Positions 16,318 through 25,124 are shown, counted from the stretch's first letter. The stretch is DNA of 64,000 nt from Devosia sp. Leaf420 (GCF_001425445.1 NZ_LMQU01000010.1:503501-567500); one strand, 5' to 3'. Numbers and translations: made by a program. The notes: generated from the sequence alone by a model not told the origin.

Positions 16318-16701
16318 TCAGACCTGATGCGGCGGGGCTCTGGCTTGCGCCGTCGCGCGCTCGACGCGCTGCTCGAACAGCTCTTCGAAATCGCGATAGA
16401 CCACCGCGCCGGCTAGGCGCTCGGTCCCGAGGGAAATGGCGGGTGATGCGGGCGGCGGCAGCGTGTTCTGCCCAATCCCCGCCCCGGCGCATTTGACCGG
16501 CGCAGGACGCTCTCCCGGATCGGCGCGGGAAAGACTGGTGCAAACCGAGAACTGATCCCAGGCCGGATGGCCGAGTGCAGCCAGATCGCGCTGCAGGCCT
16601 GCGGCCTGATGGAGCGGGGCGAGGAGAACGAGCACATAAAGCGCCAGCACCGCAAAGGCGGCGCCCAATTCTCTCGTCATGTTCCGCCCGCGGAACGGCA
16701 T
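16318..16701 (-). CDS. DUF2946-like small membrane protein of the copper cluster
   Basis: A 127-residue protein with one N-terminal membrane segment (residues 12-30, FAVLALYVLVLLAPL) and a mainly exported remainder with two cysteines (VCTSL, VKCAG). The start is the ATG at 16701, since AAGGGGAG stands 5-6 bases before it; an ATG 21 bases upstream has no such site. It leads the minus-strand group DUF2946-ycnI-copCD. DUF2946 members occur beside copper genes, and the resemblance here is moderate (conserved pattern of TM, then Cys and KCAGAGIG). Function unknown; a role in copper handling is inferred from place. Confidence 0.6.
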   Translation of the reverse strand: MPFRGRNMTRELGAAFAVLALYVLVLLAPLHQAAGLQRDLAALGHPAWDQFSVCTSLSRADPGERPAPVKCAGAGIGQNTLPPPASPAISLGTERLAGAVVYRDFEELFEQRVERATAQARAPPHQV

Positions 16702-16832
16702 GGCGTCTCCCCTTTGCGTCATCGGCTTAGCCTAACAGCCACCCACCAGCAAGCGAAGGACTGTCGCAGTGGGGAAAGCCGTTTCCATCCGCATAAGGGC
16801 ACGATAGAAGACGTGCGCTGATTGGGGACGAG

Positions 16833-18140
16833 ATGGCCACTTACACCGATATTGCCCGCCGGGTTTACAACCACACCTGGAAGCTCGACCCCATCGTGCG
16901 CAGTCTGCTCGATACCGACTTCTACAAGCTTTTAATGCTGCAGATGATCTGGGGGCTCTATCCCAAGGTCGAGGCGACGTTCTCGCTGATCAACCGCACG
17001 AAATCGGTCAAACTCTCCGAAGAGATCGATATCGATGAGTTGCGCGCCCAACTCGATCATTGCCGTACGCTGCGCGTGACCAAGAAGGAAATGATCTGGC
17101 TCGCCGGTAATACCTTTTATGGCTCTAAGCAGATTTTTCAGCCCGGCTTCCTGCGCTGGCTCGAAAATTTCCAGCTGCCCGATTATCGCCTGGAAAAGCG
17201 CGACGGGCAGTTCGTGCTCGAATTTCCCGGGCTCTGGCTCGAAACCTCGATGTGGGAAATCCCCGCCCTTGCGATCATCAACGAATTGCGCAGCCGCGCA
17301 GCGCTGAAGAGCTACGGCCCCTTCGCGCTCGACGTGCTCTATGCACGCGCCAAGGCCAAGATGTGGGAAAAGGTCGAGCGGCTGCAAAAGCTGCCGGACC
17401 TTAAAATCTCCGATTTCGGCACGCGGCGGCGTCATTCCTTCCTCTGGCAGCGCTGGTGCGTCGAAGCGCTCAAGGAAGGCATCGGCGATAATTTCACCGG
17501 CACGTCCAATGTGAAGCTCGCCATGGATACCGATCTCGAAGCCCTCGGCACCAATGCTCATGAGCTGCCCATGGTGCTGGCGGCCTTGGCGCGCTCGGAC
17601 GACGAACTGCGCGAGGCGCCTTATCGGGTGCTGCAGGATTGGAAGAGCTATTATGGCGGCAATCTTCTCATCGTCCTCCCCGATGCTTTTGGCACCGACG
17701 CATTCCTCCGCGATGCGCCCGATTGGGTCGCTGATTGGACCGGATTCCGTCCCGATTCGGCGCCGGCCATCGAGGGCGGCGAGCGCATCATCAAATTCTG
17801 GGAAAGCCGCGGCCGCGACCCCAAGGAGAAGCTGCTGATTTTCTCCGATGGGCTCGATGTCGACATGATCGAAGAGGCCTATCTTCATTTCGATGGCCGC
17901 GTGCGCATGAGCTTTGGTTGGGGCACCAATCTCACCAATGATTTCGAGGGCTGCGCCCCCGTTCATAACTCTCAGCTCGACCCGATTTCGATCGTTGCGA
18001 AAGTCTCGACGGCCAATGGTCGCCCGGCAGTGAAACTCTCGGACAATCCGGCCAAGGCGACCGGCGAGAAGAGCGAAATCGAGCGCTATATTCGCGTCTT
18101 CGGCGATGCCGGACGCGTCGAGCATGCGGTGCGCGTCTGA
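16833..18140 (+). CDS. pncB: Nicotinate phosphoribosyltransferase
   Basis: A 435-residue enzyme that makes nicotinate mononucleotide from nicotinate and PRPP in the Preiss-Handler route to NAD. Recognisable are [16 protein letters not shown] near residue 30, the catalytic histidine segment [10 protein letters not shown] near 200, DGLDVDMI near 340 and [11 protein letters not shown] near 360. Length is typical of the proteobacterial type. The ATG at 16833 is 110 bases from the divergent copper cluster, so both promoters lie in that gap. It is probably monocistronic, with a small conserved ORF 128 bases downstream. Confidence 0.96.
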   Translation: MATYTDIARRVYNHTWKLDPIVRSLLDTDFYKLLMLQMIWGLYPKVEATFSLINRTKSVKLSEEIDIDELRAQLDHCRTLRVTKKEMIWLAGNTFYGSKQIFQPGFLRWLENFQLPDYRLEKRDGQFVLEFPGLWLETSMWEIPALAIINELRSRAALKSYGPFALDVLYARAKAKMWEKVERLQKLPDLKISDFGTRRRHSFLWQRWCVEALKEGIGDNFTGTSNVKLAMDTDLEALGTNAHELPMVLAALARSDDELREAPYRVLQDWKSYYGGNLLIVLPDAFGTDAFLRDAPDWVADWTGFRPDSAPAIEGGERIIKFWESRGRDPKEKLLIFSDGLDVDMIEEAYLHFDGRVRMSFGWGTNLTNDFEGCAPVHNSQLDPISIVAKVSTANGRPAVKLSDNPAKATGEKSEIERYIRVFGDAGRVEHAVRV

Positions 18141-18268
18141 TCCTGTCGCGGCTATAACCAAGGTTATCAGCCGCCCTGTGGACAACAGGTGGGCCGTTGG
18201 ACGCATTAACGCCGCATGAACCATCTAGGGCCAATTTCGGTGGCGGGGGCTCTCCCGCGGAGCCGAAT

Positions 18269-18523
18269 ATGAGTCTTGAATTAATCGACATTGCTTTGGC
18301 CGAACGCCAGGACCATCCGCGGCTCGAAAACCGCGTGACGGGCAAGGTGCGCGCCGTCTTGACCGAGATGATCGACGGCCGAGAGCAGCGTCACGAATTG
18401 CTGATTCCCGCCTGGGTGCAGCGCGAAGACGGCATGGATGATGGCGACGTCGATCTGGCGCTAATGCTCAAAGCCGCCAAGATCGTCGCGCGTCTCAAAG
18501 CGCGCCTGGGCGACGCGGCTTAG
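18269..18523 (+). CDS. Small conserved hypothetical protein
   Basis: An 84-residue soluble protein with no motif that I recognise (begins [15 protein letters not shown], ends KARLGDAA). Charged residues dominate and the C-terminal third looks helical. ATG 18269 is preceded by CGGAG at the right distance, while the frame's earlier TTG is not. It stands alone between pncB and a repeat. It resembles in size and style small conserved rhizobial proteins of unknown function, but I cannot name a family. Confidence 0.6.
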   Translation: MSLELIDIALAERQDHPRLENRVTGKVRAVLTEMIDGREQRHELLIPAWVQREDGMDDGDVDLALMLKAAKIVARLKARLGDAA

Positions 18524-18570
18524 GTCTTAACCGGCGCCAAGGGCATAGCCCTGAGCCTCGCCCACCGAAT

Positions 18571-18610
18571 GTCATCCCCGCGCAGGCGGGGATCCATCCT
18601 GAAATCTCAG
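18571..18610. repeat. Half copy of the compound palindromic repeat
   Basis: GTCATCCCCGCGCAGGCGGG and the following GATCCATCCTGA are identical to the left half of 5649-5717, with the same TGAGCCTCGCC leader at 18552. The right half is missing, so this is a truncated copy. Confidence 0.75.
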
Positions 18611-18693
18611 AAAATGCGAGGCTCGGCGGTTTTGACCGCTGTCACCAGCACCCGCCAAGCCAACCAGCGCCAAAAAACCAAAAGCCCAAAAAA

Positions 18694-18942
18694 TCAGTCT
18701 TTGGTGTTGGCGTTCTTCGCGATGGCTTCGAGAAACATGCGGTCGGAGGCCGAAAGGCCTGTGGGCGTGTAGCTCGGCTGCGCGGCGGCAGGGCCTGCGC
18801 TGCGGTGGCGAAAGGCGGGTGCGGTCGCAAAGTGGCGCGCGCGGTCGGCCATGAAGATCGAGCGGCGGCGATGTTCGTTGAGGAAGAACAGGATCAGCGC
18901 GAAACCGGCGACAACCCAAATCGCATAAAATTCCCAAGTCAT
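18694..18942 (-). CDS. Small membrane protein of unknown function
   Basis: An 82-residue protein with one N-terminal transmembrane helix (YAIWVVAGFALILFFLN, residues 6-22) followed by an arginine-rich segment that should stay in the cytoplasm and a soluble tail (TGLSASDRMFLEAIAK). ATG 18942 has a near-perfect ribosome site, AGGAGG, six bases upstream, which is the best evidence that it is real. No family recognised. The 173 bases between it and plsC hold no gene that I can see. Confidence 0.65.
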   Translation of the reverse strand: MTWEFYAIWVVAGFALILFFLNEHRRRSIFMADRARHFATAPAFRHRSAGPAAAQPSYTPTGLSASDRMFLEAIAKNANTKD

Positions 18943-19115
18943 GGCAGCCTCCTGCTAAAGCGGCTGCGATCTTGGGGATCAGCTCTCGCCCTAGTTGTGT
19001 TCGCGCATGTCTCTGGTCCGAGCCCCAGACCAATGGCCGGAAGACATACTGTCGAGCAGCAAGATAGCTAATGAAATCTTAAGGCAGAAGCTGAAGTGAA
19101 CGTTAGGCTTAATAG

Positions 19116-19922
19116 TTAAACTTGCGTTGATTTGAGTTGAGCGGTGCCGCGGTTGAGCGAAACCAGCGTGGCGCGCACTTCGTTTTCGGCGGCGCGGGTG
19201 ATGGTCTTGCGGTTGCCGCCGGCGCTGAGGATTTGCGGCGTGCCAAAGGCCACGGTGACGTCCTTGACCGGGCCAGAGAGAATTTCGCGGATGTTCTGCT
19301 TGACCGATTTGGATTTGATCCAGGCGATCAACGAGCGCTCGTTGCGGCTGACGGGCAGACCCTGGAGCTTGGTATAGGCAACGGTCAGCGGCTGAATGTT
19401 CACGTCCGTTGCGCCCGCTGCTTCCATGGCGTGCTGCGCCGCCCCGACAAGCGCCGAGCGGAACGGCAGGACATGGGTGCCGATATCGGATTGACCCTCG
19501 GCAAAGAGCACCACGGCATTCCCGCCCGCCATATGCTGGCCCATGGCTTCGGCCGTGCGCCCCGTTCCGGCCCGGCGGGTCCGATCGACGTAAATGGTCT
19601 TCTGGAGATCAGCGAGCAGGCCAACCAGGGGCCATTGGCCGACCTCCTGCTTGGCGACAAAGGTCACTTCCGCAACCGAGCCGATGGCGACGATATCGGT
19701 CCAGGAAATATGATTGGAGAGGAGAAGCGTCGGGCGGCCAGTGGCAGGCTCCCCGATGGTCGTCACCCGAAGGCCGAGGAAGATACAGCCCATTCTGTGA
19801 AAAAGCCGAGGGATCACGGTCCAGAACGGCAGGCGCAGCGTGACGATGATCCATTGCAGCGCAATGGCGAGAATCATGAACGGTACGAAGATGAAGATGA
19901 AAAACAGGCTGCGCAGGATCAT
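19116..19922 (-). CDS. plsC: 1-acyl-sn-glycerol-3-phosphate acyltransferase
   Basis: A 268-residue membrane-bound acyltransferase that makes phosphatidic acid from lysophosphatidic acid. An N-terminal membrane segment (FIFIFVPFMILAIALQWI, residues 8-25) precedes the catalytic HX4D motif in NHISWTD near residue 71; the acyl-acceptor motif appears as FAEGQSD near 141. Length is usual for PlsC. It lies 12 bases after fur in the minus-strand run tsaB-rimI-fur-plsC. In related genomes miaB would follow; here there is a small membrane protein gene instead. Confidence 0.92.
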   Translation of the reverse strand: MILRSLFFIFIFVPFMILAIALQWIIVTLRLPFWTVIPRLFHRMGCIFLGLRVTTIGEPATGRPTLLLSNHISWTDIVAIGSVAEVTFVAKQEVGQWPLVGLLADLQKTIYVDRTRRAGTGRTAEAMGQHMAGGNAVVLFAEGQSDIGTHVLPFRSALVGAAQHAMEAAGATDVNIQPLTVAYTKLQGLPVSRNERSLIAWIKSKSVKQNIREILSGPVKDVTVAFGTPQILSAGGNRKTITRAAENEVRATLVSLNRGTAQLKSTQV

Positions 19923-19934
19923 GAAACCCGGCCC

Positions 19935-20387
19935 TCAATCCGGCTTGGTTTTGCCATCTGCCTTGTCCGAGAGCGGGACGGCGTACAGTTCGAGGCGGTG
20001 GTCGATGAGCTTATAGCCAAGACGCTTGGCGATGACCTCTTGAATAGCCTCGATTTCCTCGTTGCGGAACTCGATGACGAGGCCAGAGCGAATATCGATC
20101 AGATGATCATGATGTTCATCGGGGATCAGTTCAAACCGGGCGCGGCCATCCTTGAAATCATGCTTGGTGACGAGGCCAGCTTCTTCGAAGAGATTGACGG
20201 TGCGATAGACGGTCGAGAGCGAGATGCGCGGATCGATGCTCGAGGCGCGGCGATAGAGCTCTTCGACATCGGGATGATCCGAACTTTCCTCGATCACTCG
20301 CGCGATGACCCGGCGCTGATCGGTCATGCGCATGCCGCGCGATACGCAGGCTTCTTCCAGGGTTGGTTCGCTTGGCGTTTTCGTCAT
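19935..20387 (-). CDS. Fur family transcriptional regulator (Fur/Mur type)
   Basis: A 150-residue metalloregulator with an N-terminal winged helix (residues 15-85, with SLSTVYRTVNLFEEAGLV) and a C-terminal dimerisation/metal domain (HHDHLIDIRSGLVIEF near 91). The structural CxxC zinc motifs of gamma-proteobacterial Fur are absent; only one Cys occurs, near the N-terminus. That pattern is usual for rhizobial Mur, which senses manganese, while Irr and RirA handle iron. The gene sits 37 bases after rimI and 12 before plsC, in the conserved order. Assigning Mn rather than Fe is inference from family knowledge. Confidence 0.92.
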   Translation of the reverse strand: MTKTPSEPTLEEACVSRGMRMTDQRRVIARVIEESSDHPDVEELYRRASSIDPRISLSTVYRTVNLFEEAGLVTKHDFKDGRARFELIPDEHHDHLIDIRSGLVIEFRNEEIEAIQEVIAKRLGYKLIDHRLELYAVPLSDKADGKTKPD

Positions 20388-20424
20388 GCCATGCCCTTTC
20401 GCCTAGCGTTCTAAAGAATTTCCG

Positions 20425-20904
20425 TTACCCAAGATCGCGCGACATGACAAGCGCGGTGGCGGCGCTGCCATCGGGGCGCGGATAGTAGCCTTTTCGCGAC
20501 GAGATGGTGGCAAAGCCCAGGCGCTCATAGAGCTTCACCGCCGAGAGGTTTTCCGCATCGACTTCGAGAAACATCTTTCGCGCCGGAGAGAGCATGAGAT
20601 CAGCGAAAACTGCCTTGAGCAGCGCGCGGCCGATTCCCTTGTTGCGCCACTTGGGATCGACGGCAATCGTCAGCAGTTCGCTTTCGTCTGCCACAAGGCG
20701 GATGAGCGCAAAGCCGGAAATCCGACGCTTTGCATCGCAGGCTATGTAAGCCGGCGTCTGCCGATCGGCGATGAAGGCCGTGAAATCCGCGACTGGCCAG
20801 CCCCGAAAAAAGCCCTGTTCGTGCAGCTTTGCGAGGCGCTGCGCATCACCCGTTTCGGCCGGTTCGATATGGAGCCCGTGGGGGGCCATCCAGAGTTTTT
20901 CCAT
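20425..20904 (-). CDS. rimI: Ribosomal protein bS18/uS5-type N-acetyltransferase RimI family
   Basis: A 159-residue GNAT acetyltransferase. The acetyl-CoA loop is RNKGIGRALL near residue 87 (R/Q-x-x-G-x-G/A), preceded by LLTIAVDPKW and followed by FLEVDAENLSAVKLYERLGF, the RimI-type signature. RimI acetylates the N-terminal alanine of ribosomal protein S18. The gene begins 3 bases after tsaB stops, a tsaB-rimI pairing found widely, which supports the name. The exact first codon is uncertain (ATG 20904 or a nearby Met6). Confidence 0.88.
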   Translation of the reverse strand: MEKLWMAPHGLHIEPAETGDAQRLAKLHEQGFFRGWPVADFTAFIADRQTPAYIACDAKRRISGFALIRLVADESELLTIAVDPKWRNKGIGRALLKAVFADLMLSPARKMFLEVDAENLSAVKLYERLGFATISSRKGYYPRPDGSAATALVMSRDLG

Positions 20905-20907
20905 CGT

Positions 20908-21510
20908 CTAGACCCGCCTCGGAATGCGCGCGGCATTTTGCGGCTTGGCGTCCGCGTCGCGAATATAGGCGGCGTGCGGTGGATAATTTGCGGGATCGGC
21001 AGCGGCCGCAAAGCGGATCATGGCAGAAAGATCGACAAAGGGGGATTCGATGAGATTAGCCCCCGGCGCGACGCGGGCGCGCGCCTCCTCGATCGGCAAA
21101 AGCATGGGCTCGGTTTCGGCCATGCCGGGCGCCGAGAAAGCCTGAAAATAGGCATCGCCGCGCCGCGCATCGAGGAGCACGGTGACCGGCCCCGAAATGA
21201 CGCCAAGGGAAAGAGCCAGGAGGCTTGGAATGCCAAGAACCGGCAGTTTCCGCGCAAGGCCAAGCCCCCGGGCAGCCGAGAGCCCGATGCGGAGACCGGT
21301 AAAGGAGCCTGGGCCCGTGGTTACCGCAATTCGGGCGATGTCGGCATGGGTAAGCGCGTTGCGCTCGAGCAAGGTGGCAAGGCGATCAAAGAGGATTTCG
21401 GCGTGGCCCGTCGCGATTTCGTCGACGCTCACATCGACCTGTCCGTCAGCGCGCATCACCGCCAGTTGCAAACGTGGCGCAGCGGTGTCGATGGCGAGGG
21501 TGATGGGCAT
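20908..21510 (-). CDS. tsaB: tRNA threonylcarbamoyladenosine biosynthesis protein TsaB
   Basis: A 200-residue protein of the ASKHA fold (MPITLAIDTAAPRLQLAVM start, then TTGPGSFTGLRIGLSAARG near residue 65) that helps TsaD and TsaE make the t6A base in ANN-decoding tRNAs. The start is set at ATG 21510; a TTG two codons earlier is also possible, and GGTGA lies within range of both. The gene leads the minus-strand run tsaB-rimI-fur-plsC. tsaD and tsaE are not in the window. Length is slightly short but normal for alphaproteobacteria. Confidence 0.93.
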   Translation of the reverse strand: MPITLAIDTAAPRLQLAVMRADGQVDVSVDEIATGHAEILFDRLATLLERNALTHADIARIAVTTGPGSFTGLRIGLSAARGLGLARKLPVLGIPSLLALSLGVISGPVTVLLDARRGDAYFQAFSAPGMAETEPMLLPIEEARARVAPGANLIESPFVDLSAMIRFAAAADPANYPPHAAYIRDADAKPQNAARIPRRV

Positions 21511-21516
21511 TGGCAA

Positions 21517-21815
21517 TTTTTCACCTTCTCGTGAAAGTCACGGCGTCGATTAGCCCGGCAGGGACCGAGAGCCCTGCCCGCTGAGCCTAAAGCATCGGCC
21601 CAATCGCACCAAGCTGCCCCACGCTCGGTCGGCACGTGCGCTCAGATGGGAGGCTAGGAGGAAGTGACGAGCAGGCCCATAACCCCAAAAACCATCAACG
21701 GCGACGCTCTATTCGCACTCCTAGCCCCGGGGCCCTGCCGAGTCCACCGCCTTGACGCTCTACCCCGCGAGGGCGACGTTGCGGCCATGTGTGGTGATTC
21801 GTTCGTGACCCTGAA
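21517..21815. other. Intergenic region between divergent tsaB and lnt
   Basis: About 300 bases without a convincing gene. It must hold the promoters of tsaB (minus) and lnt (plus). I see no strong palindrome, terminator or repeat family member in it. Confidence 0.6.
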
Positions 21816-23447
21816 ATGATCCAGCCCGTAACCTGGTTGGCCGAGACCACCATGCTCAGCCATGGCTGGCGGCGCTTTTGCCTGCTGGTGGCGGCGGGTG
21901 CCGTGGCGGGGCTCTCCGTGCCGCCCTTTTTCATCCTCCCCGCGCTCTTCGTCGCCATGCCGATCTGGGTCTGGGCGCTCGATGGGGCGGAACGCCTCCG
22001 CCCCTTCTGGCGGCGCATCTTCGGACCCGCCTTCACCATCGGCTTTGCCTTTGGCTGGGGCTATTTTCTCGTCGCCTTCCATTGGCTGGGCGCCGCATTC
22101 TTCGTCGATGGCGGCGTCATGCTGGTGCTCATGCCCTTCGCGATTGCCGCCCTCGCCGCGCTCATTGCCTTTTTCTGGGGCATTGCGAGCGCGCTGGCGC
22201 ATCTCTTTTGGACGCATGGCGCGGCGCGGATCGTCACCCTCTCGTCCTTCCTCGCGCTGGCCGAATTCGCGCGCGGCCATGTGCTCACTGGTTTCCCCTT
22301 CGATCTCCTCGGCTATTCCCTCACCGGCACCGACGAGATGATGCAGCTCGCCTCGGTCATCGGGGTCTATGGGCTGACCGTCCTCGCGCCGCTCCTAGCC
22401 ATGACCCCGGCGCTGATCTGGCCGGCCGACGATCGGCCCATGAGCCGTCGCCTTGCACCGTTCTTCCTCGCGCTCCTGGTCATCACCGGACAGCTTGCCT
22501 ATGGCTGGAACCGGTTGTCCGAAACCGTTTCAACCGAGCGGCAGGATGTGGCCTTCCGCCTTGTCCAGCCCATGGTCTATGAGCACGCCGATTTCGGCCG
22601 CGTCGATCCGGTTGCCCTAATCGACAAGTTGCTGATGCTTTCGGATATGCGGATGGACCCGACGGATCAGGGCCTTGCCGATATCACCCATCTCGTCTGG
22701 CCCGAATCCTCCGTGCCATTTTTCCTCGATACCTATCCCGATGCCCTCGCGCGCATTGCCCGCATGCTGCCCGACAGCACGACCCTGCTGGCGGGCGTAC
22801 CGCGGCAGATCTTCGGGATCGATGGCGAGGTCCCGCAAGGCCCGCCCTATAATTCCATGGTCGCGATCAATTCCGATGGCGAGATCATCGCCAGTTACGA
22901 CAAATCCCACCTCGTACCCTTCGGCGAATATCTGCCGTTTCAGGACTTCTTCTCGCGCTTCGGCATCAAGCAATTCGTCCCCGGCGCCGATGGCTGGTCG
23001 CATGGCGATGTCCGGCGTCGCCTGATGGAACTGCCCGGCGCGCCGGCCATGCTGGCCGTGATCTGCTACGAAGTGCTGTTTTCGGGCGATCTTGGCGATG
23101 TCGAGAAGGCGCAATATATCCTCAACATCACCAACGACGCCTGGTTCGACGGCTCGATTGGCCCCGCCCAGCATGCCCATCACGCCCGGTTGCGCGCGGT
23201 GGAAGAAGGCATGAGCCTCATGCGCGCCGCCAATACCGGCCTCACCTTCGCCACCGACCCGCTCGGGCGGATCACCGCGCAATTGGCGCCGGGCCAGATG
23301 GCGGCCCTCGATGTCCGGCCGCATCAACGGCTGGCACCAACGATCTTTTCGCAGATCCGGCACTGGCCGTTCCTGATCGCGATCCTCGCGGGCATTTTGA
23401 TTGGCGTCATCGCCTCGCGGCGCGGGCGGCGGCGTCTGCCGGAATGA
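21816..23447 (+). CDS. lnt: Apolipoprotein N-acyltransferase
   Basis: A 543-residue inner-membrane enzyme that adds the third acyl chain to outer-membrane lipoproteins. About six membrane segments occupy residues 20-215, then a carbon-nitrogen hydrolase domain (245-500) with the catalytic triad: Glu in WPESSVPFF, Lys in YDKSHLVPFGEY, Cys in VICYEVLF. A last membrane helix (FLIAILAGILIGVIAS) closes the protein. ATG 21816 is used; Met13 (21852) is an alternative and neither has a strong ribosome site. In relatives lnt follows corC; here it is next to tsaB, split from phoH-ybeY-corC. Confidence 0.95.
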   Translation: MIQPVTWLAETTMLSHGWRRFCLLVAAGAVAGLSVPPFFILPALFVAMPIWVWALDGAERLRPFWRRIFGPAFTIGFAFGWGYFLVAFHWLGAAFFVDGGVMLVLMPFAIAALAALIAFFWGIASALAHLFWTHGAARIVTLSSFLALAEFARGHVLTGFPFDLLGYSLTGTDEMMQLASVIGVYGLTVLAPLLAMTPALIWPADDRPMSRRLAPFFLALLVITGQLAYGWNRLSETVSTERQDVAFRLVQPMVYEHADFGRVDPVALIDKLLMLSDMRMDPTDQGLADITHLVWPESSVPFFLDTYPDALARIARMLPDSTTLLAGVPRQIFGIDGEVPQGPPYNSMVAINSDGEIIASYDKSHLVPFGEYLPFQDFFSRFGIKQFVPGADGWSHGDVRRRLMELPGAPAMLAVICYEVLFSGDLGDVEKAQYILNITNDAWFDGSIGPAQHAHHARLRAVEEGMSLMRAANTGLTFATDPLGRITAQLAPGQMAALDVRPHQRLAPTIFSQIRHWPFLIAILAGILIGVIASRRGRRRLPE

Positions 23448-23480
23448 AAAAAGCCCCGGCGCGATGCCGGGGCTTTTTTA
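23447..23480. terminator. Bidirectional terminator between lnt and csbD
   Basis: AAAAAAGCCCCGGC and GCCGGGGCTTTTTT make a perfect 14-bp stem with loop GCGAT; A-run and T-run flank it, so it can serve both convergent genes. It begins at the last base of the lnt stop. Confidence 0.93.
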
Positions 23481-23494
23481 AGGGCTGCAGCGGA

Positions 23495-23701
23495 TCAATC
23501 GAAACGCTGGCGGCCATACCAATCGTCGACGTCCTTCGTCGCTTCATCCTTGGCTTTGCCGTAATGCTCTTGGATCTTGCCCTCGAGCTGTTCGCGCTTG
23601 CCATTGATCTGGGTCAGATCGTCGTCAGTGAGCTTGCCCCACTGTTCCTTGACCTTACCGGACATCTGCTTCCAGTTACCTTCAACGCGGTTCCAGTCCA
23701 T
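23495..23701 (-). CDS. CsbD family protein
   Basis: A 68-residue hydrophilic protein of the CsbD family (starts MDWNRVEGNWKQMSGKVKEQ, then LTDDDLTQINGKREQLEGKI). Family members are general-stress proteins with unknown mechanism, predicted to form a small helical bundle. The ATG at 23701 is preceded by GAGGAG. The gene is convergent with lnt and shares its terminator. It is complete and typical in length. Confidence 0.92.
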   Translation of the reverse strand: MDWNRVEGNWKQMSGKVKEQWGKLTDDDLTQINGKREQLEGKIQEHYGKAKDEATKDVDDWYGRQRFD

Positions 23702-23855
23702 TTTCGAACTCCTCGTTTGTGATGGTTGGAAAACTCATGGCAAGCCTTTGCGGTTCCTTCGCAATTTTGCCCGCGCGATCTGAAGCCGACGATCAACGCA
23801 GATTACCCGGCCGCCGCAGCGGGATGCATGGAAAGAGAAAAATTCTCGCGGCGCC

Positions 23856-23886
23856 CAAAAAGAAAACCCCGAGCCGTGCCCGGGGT
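23856..23886 (-). terminator. Terminator of the small minus-strand gene at 23933-24118
   Basis: On the minus strand CCCCG and CGGGG pair around nine bases, then a run of TTTTCTTTTT follows. It begins 47 bases after the stop of the small gene. Confidence 0.75.
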
Positions 23887-23932
23887 CTTAAAAACTCTTG
23901 CGATCCGTCAATGTCGGCCGTTTTCGGTTTCC

Positions 23933-24118
23933 TCAGGCAGCGCGGCGAGTAGCCGCTTCGGCCAATACTGGCACGAGCGCCGGGCGCTGGGCCGGCTCGG
24001 CGGCCTGCACCATCACCGCTGCGATGCGGCGCAGTTCGGTAATGAGACGCTGAGTCTCCTTGTAGAAGTAAGATTCTTCGGAATAGCTGGTGTGGTTGTG
24101 ATTGCAGTCGTCGCTCAT
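23933..24118 (-). CDS. Small hypothetical protein
   Basis: A 61-residue protein with no recognised domain. The N-terminus is rich in His, Asn, Ser and Tyr (MSDDCNHNHTSYSEE), the rest is a likely amphipathic helix (TQRLITELRRIAAVMVQAAE). A purine-rich GGGGG stretch precedes ATG 24118 and a clear terminator follows, which together suggest a real short gene. The CNHNH segment could bind metal, but that is only a thought. Confidence 0.5.
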   Translation of the reverse strand: MSDDCNHNHTSYSEESYFYKETQRLITELRRIAAVMVQAAEPAQRPALVPVLAEAATRRAA

Positions 24119-24283
24119 TCTGAGCCCCCAAGTCTTGATAAGACGAGACTGCGCTCAGGGCGTTCCTTTACTGTGCGGGGCTTTTATAAAATTTGAAGCA
24201 AATGCGAGACAGTTCGGCGCTATGCCGCGTCGCGCGTGGGTTTGCGGTTGACCAAAGCCACTCCGGCGACAACTCTGCCAAAT

Positions 24284-25087
24284 ATGACAAAGACAAGTAA
24301 AACCGACGAAGAGATCGTATTGGCCGGCGGTGGCCGCTCCTTGGTAACCCGGCGCGGCGACGTGGTGTTCCGCCAGGGCGCCCCATGGTCCAAGACAGTG
24401 CTAGCCCTGCTGCGACATCTTGAAGAGTGTGGGTTTGCCGAGGCGCCGCGCGTCATTGGAACAGGCTTTGATGCCGCTGGCCGGGAAATGCTGAGTTTTA
24501 TCGAGGGCGCCTCGATCCACCCCGGACCATGGGACGACGCCGCGCTGCCGCTTATCGGCAATACATTGCGACGTCTGCACGACGCGGCGGCCTCATTCAC
24601 CGTCCCCGAAAACTCCGTCTGGCATCCCTGGTTCGGCCGGAACATCGGCCAGCCAAGCGTCGTCGGACACTGCGATACCGGCGCCTGGAACATCATGGCA
24701 GAGGATCGACGGCCCGTCGGCCTGATCGATTGGGAAGTTGCGGGCCCGGTCGATCCCCTCGTCGAACTCGCCCAGGCGGCATGGCTCAATGCGCTGCTGT
24801 TCGACGATGACATCGCCGAACGCCAGGGCCTCGGATCGCCTGAGGCGCGCGCCCGCCAGGTTTCAATGCTGCTCGATGGCTATGAGCTCGCAAATGCCCA
24901 AAGGCAGGGCTTTGTCGGGCTGATGATCGATTTCGTCGTGCTCAACGCCGCCAATGAGGCGATCGAATGCGCCGTATCCCCTGACATGCCTGCCGCCGAT
25001 GCCATCGCGGCAATCACCTGGCGCACACGCAGCGCCGGTTGGCTGGTGCGACACAGGGCGGCGTTGGAACAGGTGATCGAACGTTAG
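24284..25087 (+). CDS. Aminoglycoside phosphotransferase-like kinase (APH family)
   Basis: A 267-residue protein kinase-fold phosphotransferase. The catalytic loop appears as VGHCDTGAWNIM near residue 143 (D as base, N for metal) and the metal-binding motif as VGLIDWEVAGP near 160. The N-terminal lobe is short (VTRRGDVVFRQG). The family includes antibiotic, choline, homoserine and sugar kinases; substrate and resistance role cannot be inferred. ATG 24284 begins the conserved part; the frame extends 16 codons upstream with poorer sequence. A hairpin with a T-run ends the gene. Confidence 0.8.
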   Translation: MTKTSKTDEEIVLAGGGRSLVTRRGDVVFRQGAPWSKTVLALLRHLEECGFAEAPRVIGTGFDAAGREMLSFIEGASIHPGPWDDAALPLIGNTLRRLHDAAASFTVPENSVWHPWFGRNIGQPSVVGHCDTGAWNIMAEDRRPVGLIDWEVAGPVDPLVELAQAAWLNALLFDDDIAERQGLGSPEARARQVSMLLDGYELANAQRQGFVGLMIDFVVLNAANEAIECAVSPDMPAADAIAAITWRTRSAGWLVRHRAALEQVIER

Positions 25088-25124
25088 GGTGTGTTCCACC
25101 TCTAAAATCGCACTCAACCACCAT

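Noticed and set aside
16932-18224. 430-codon open frame antisense to pncB
   Set aside because: Same reason: complementary to a well-supported gene with all expected motifs.
24284-25087. APH-like protein as AmgK or an antibiotic-resistance gene
   Set aside because: Only the kinase-fold motifs are visible; neither the context nor a specific signature supports a resistance or cell-wall recycling role.
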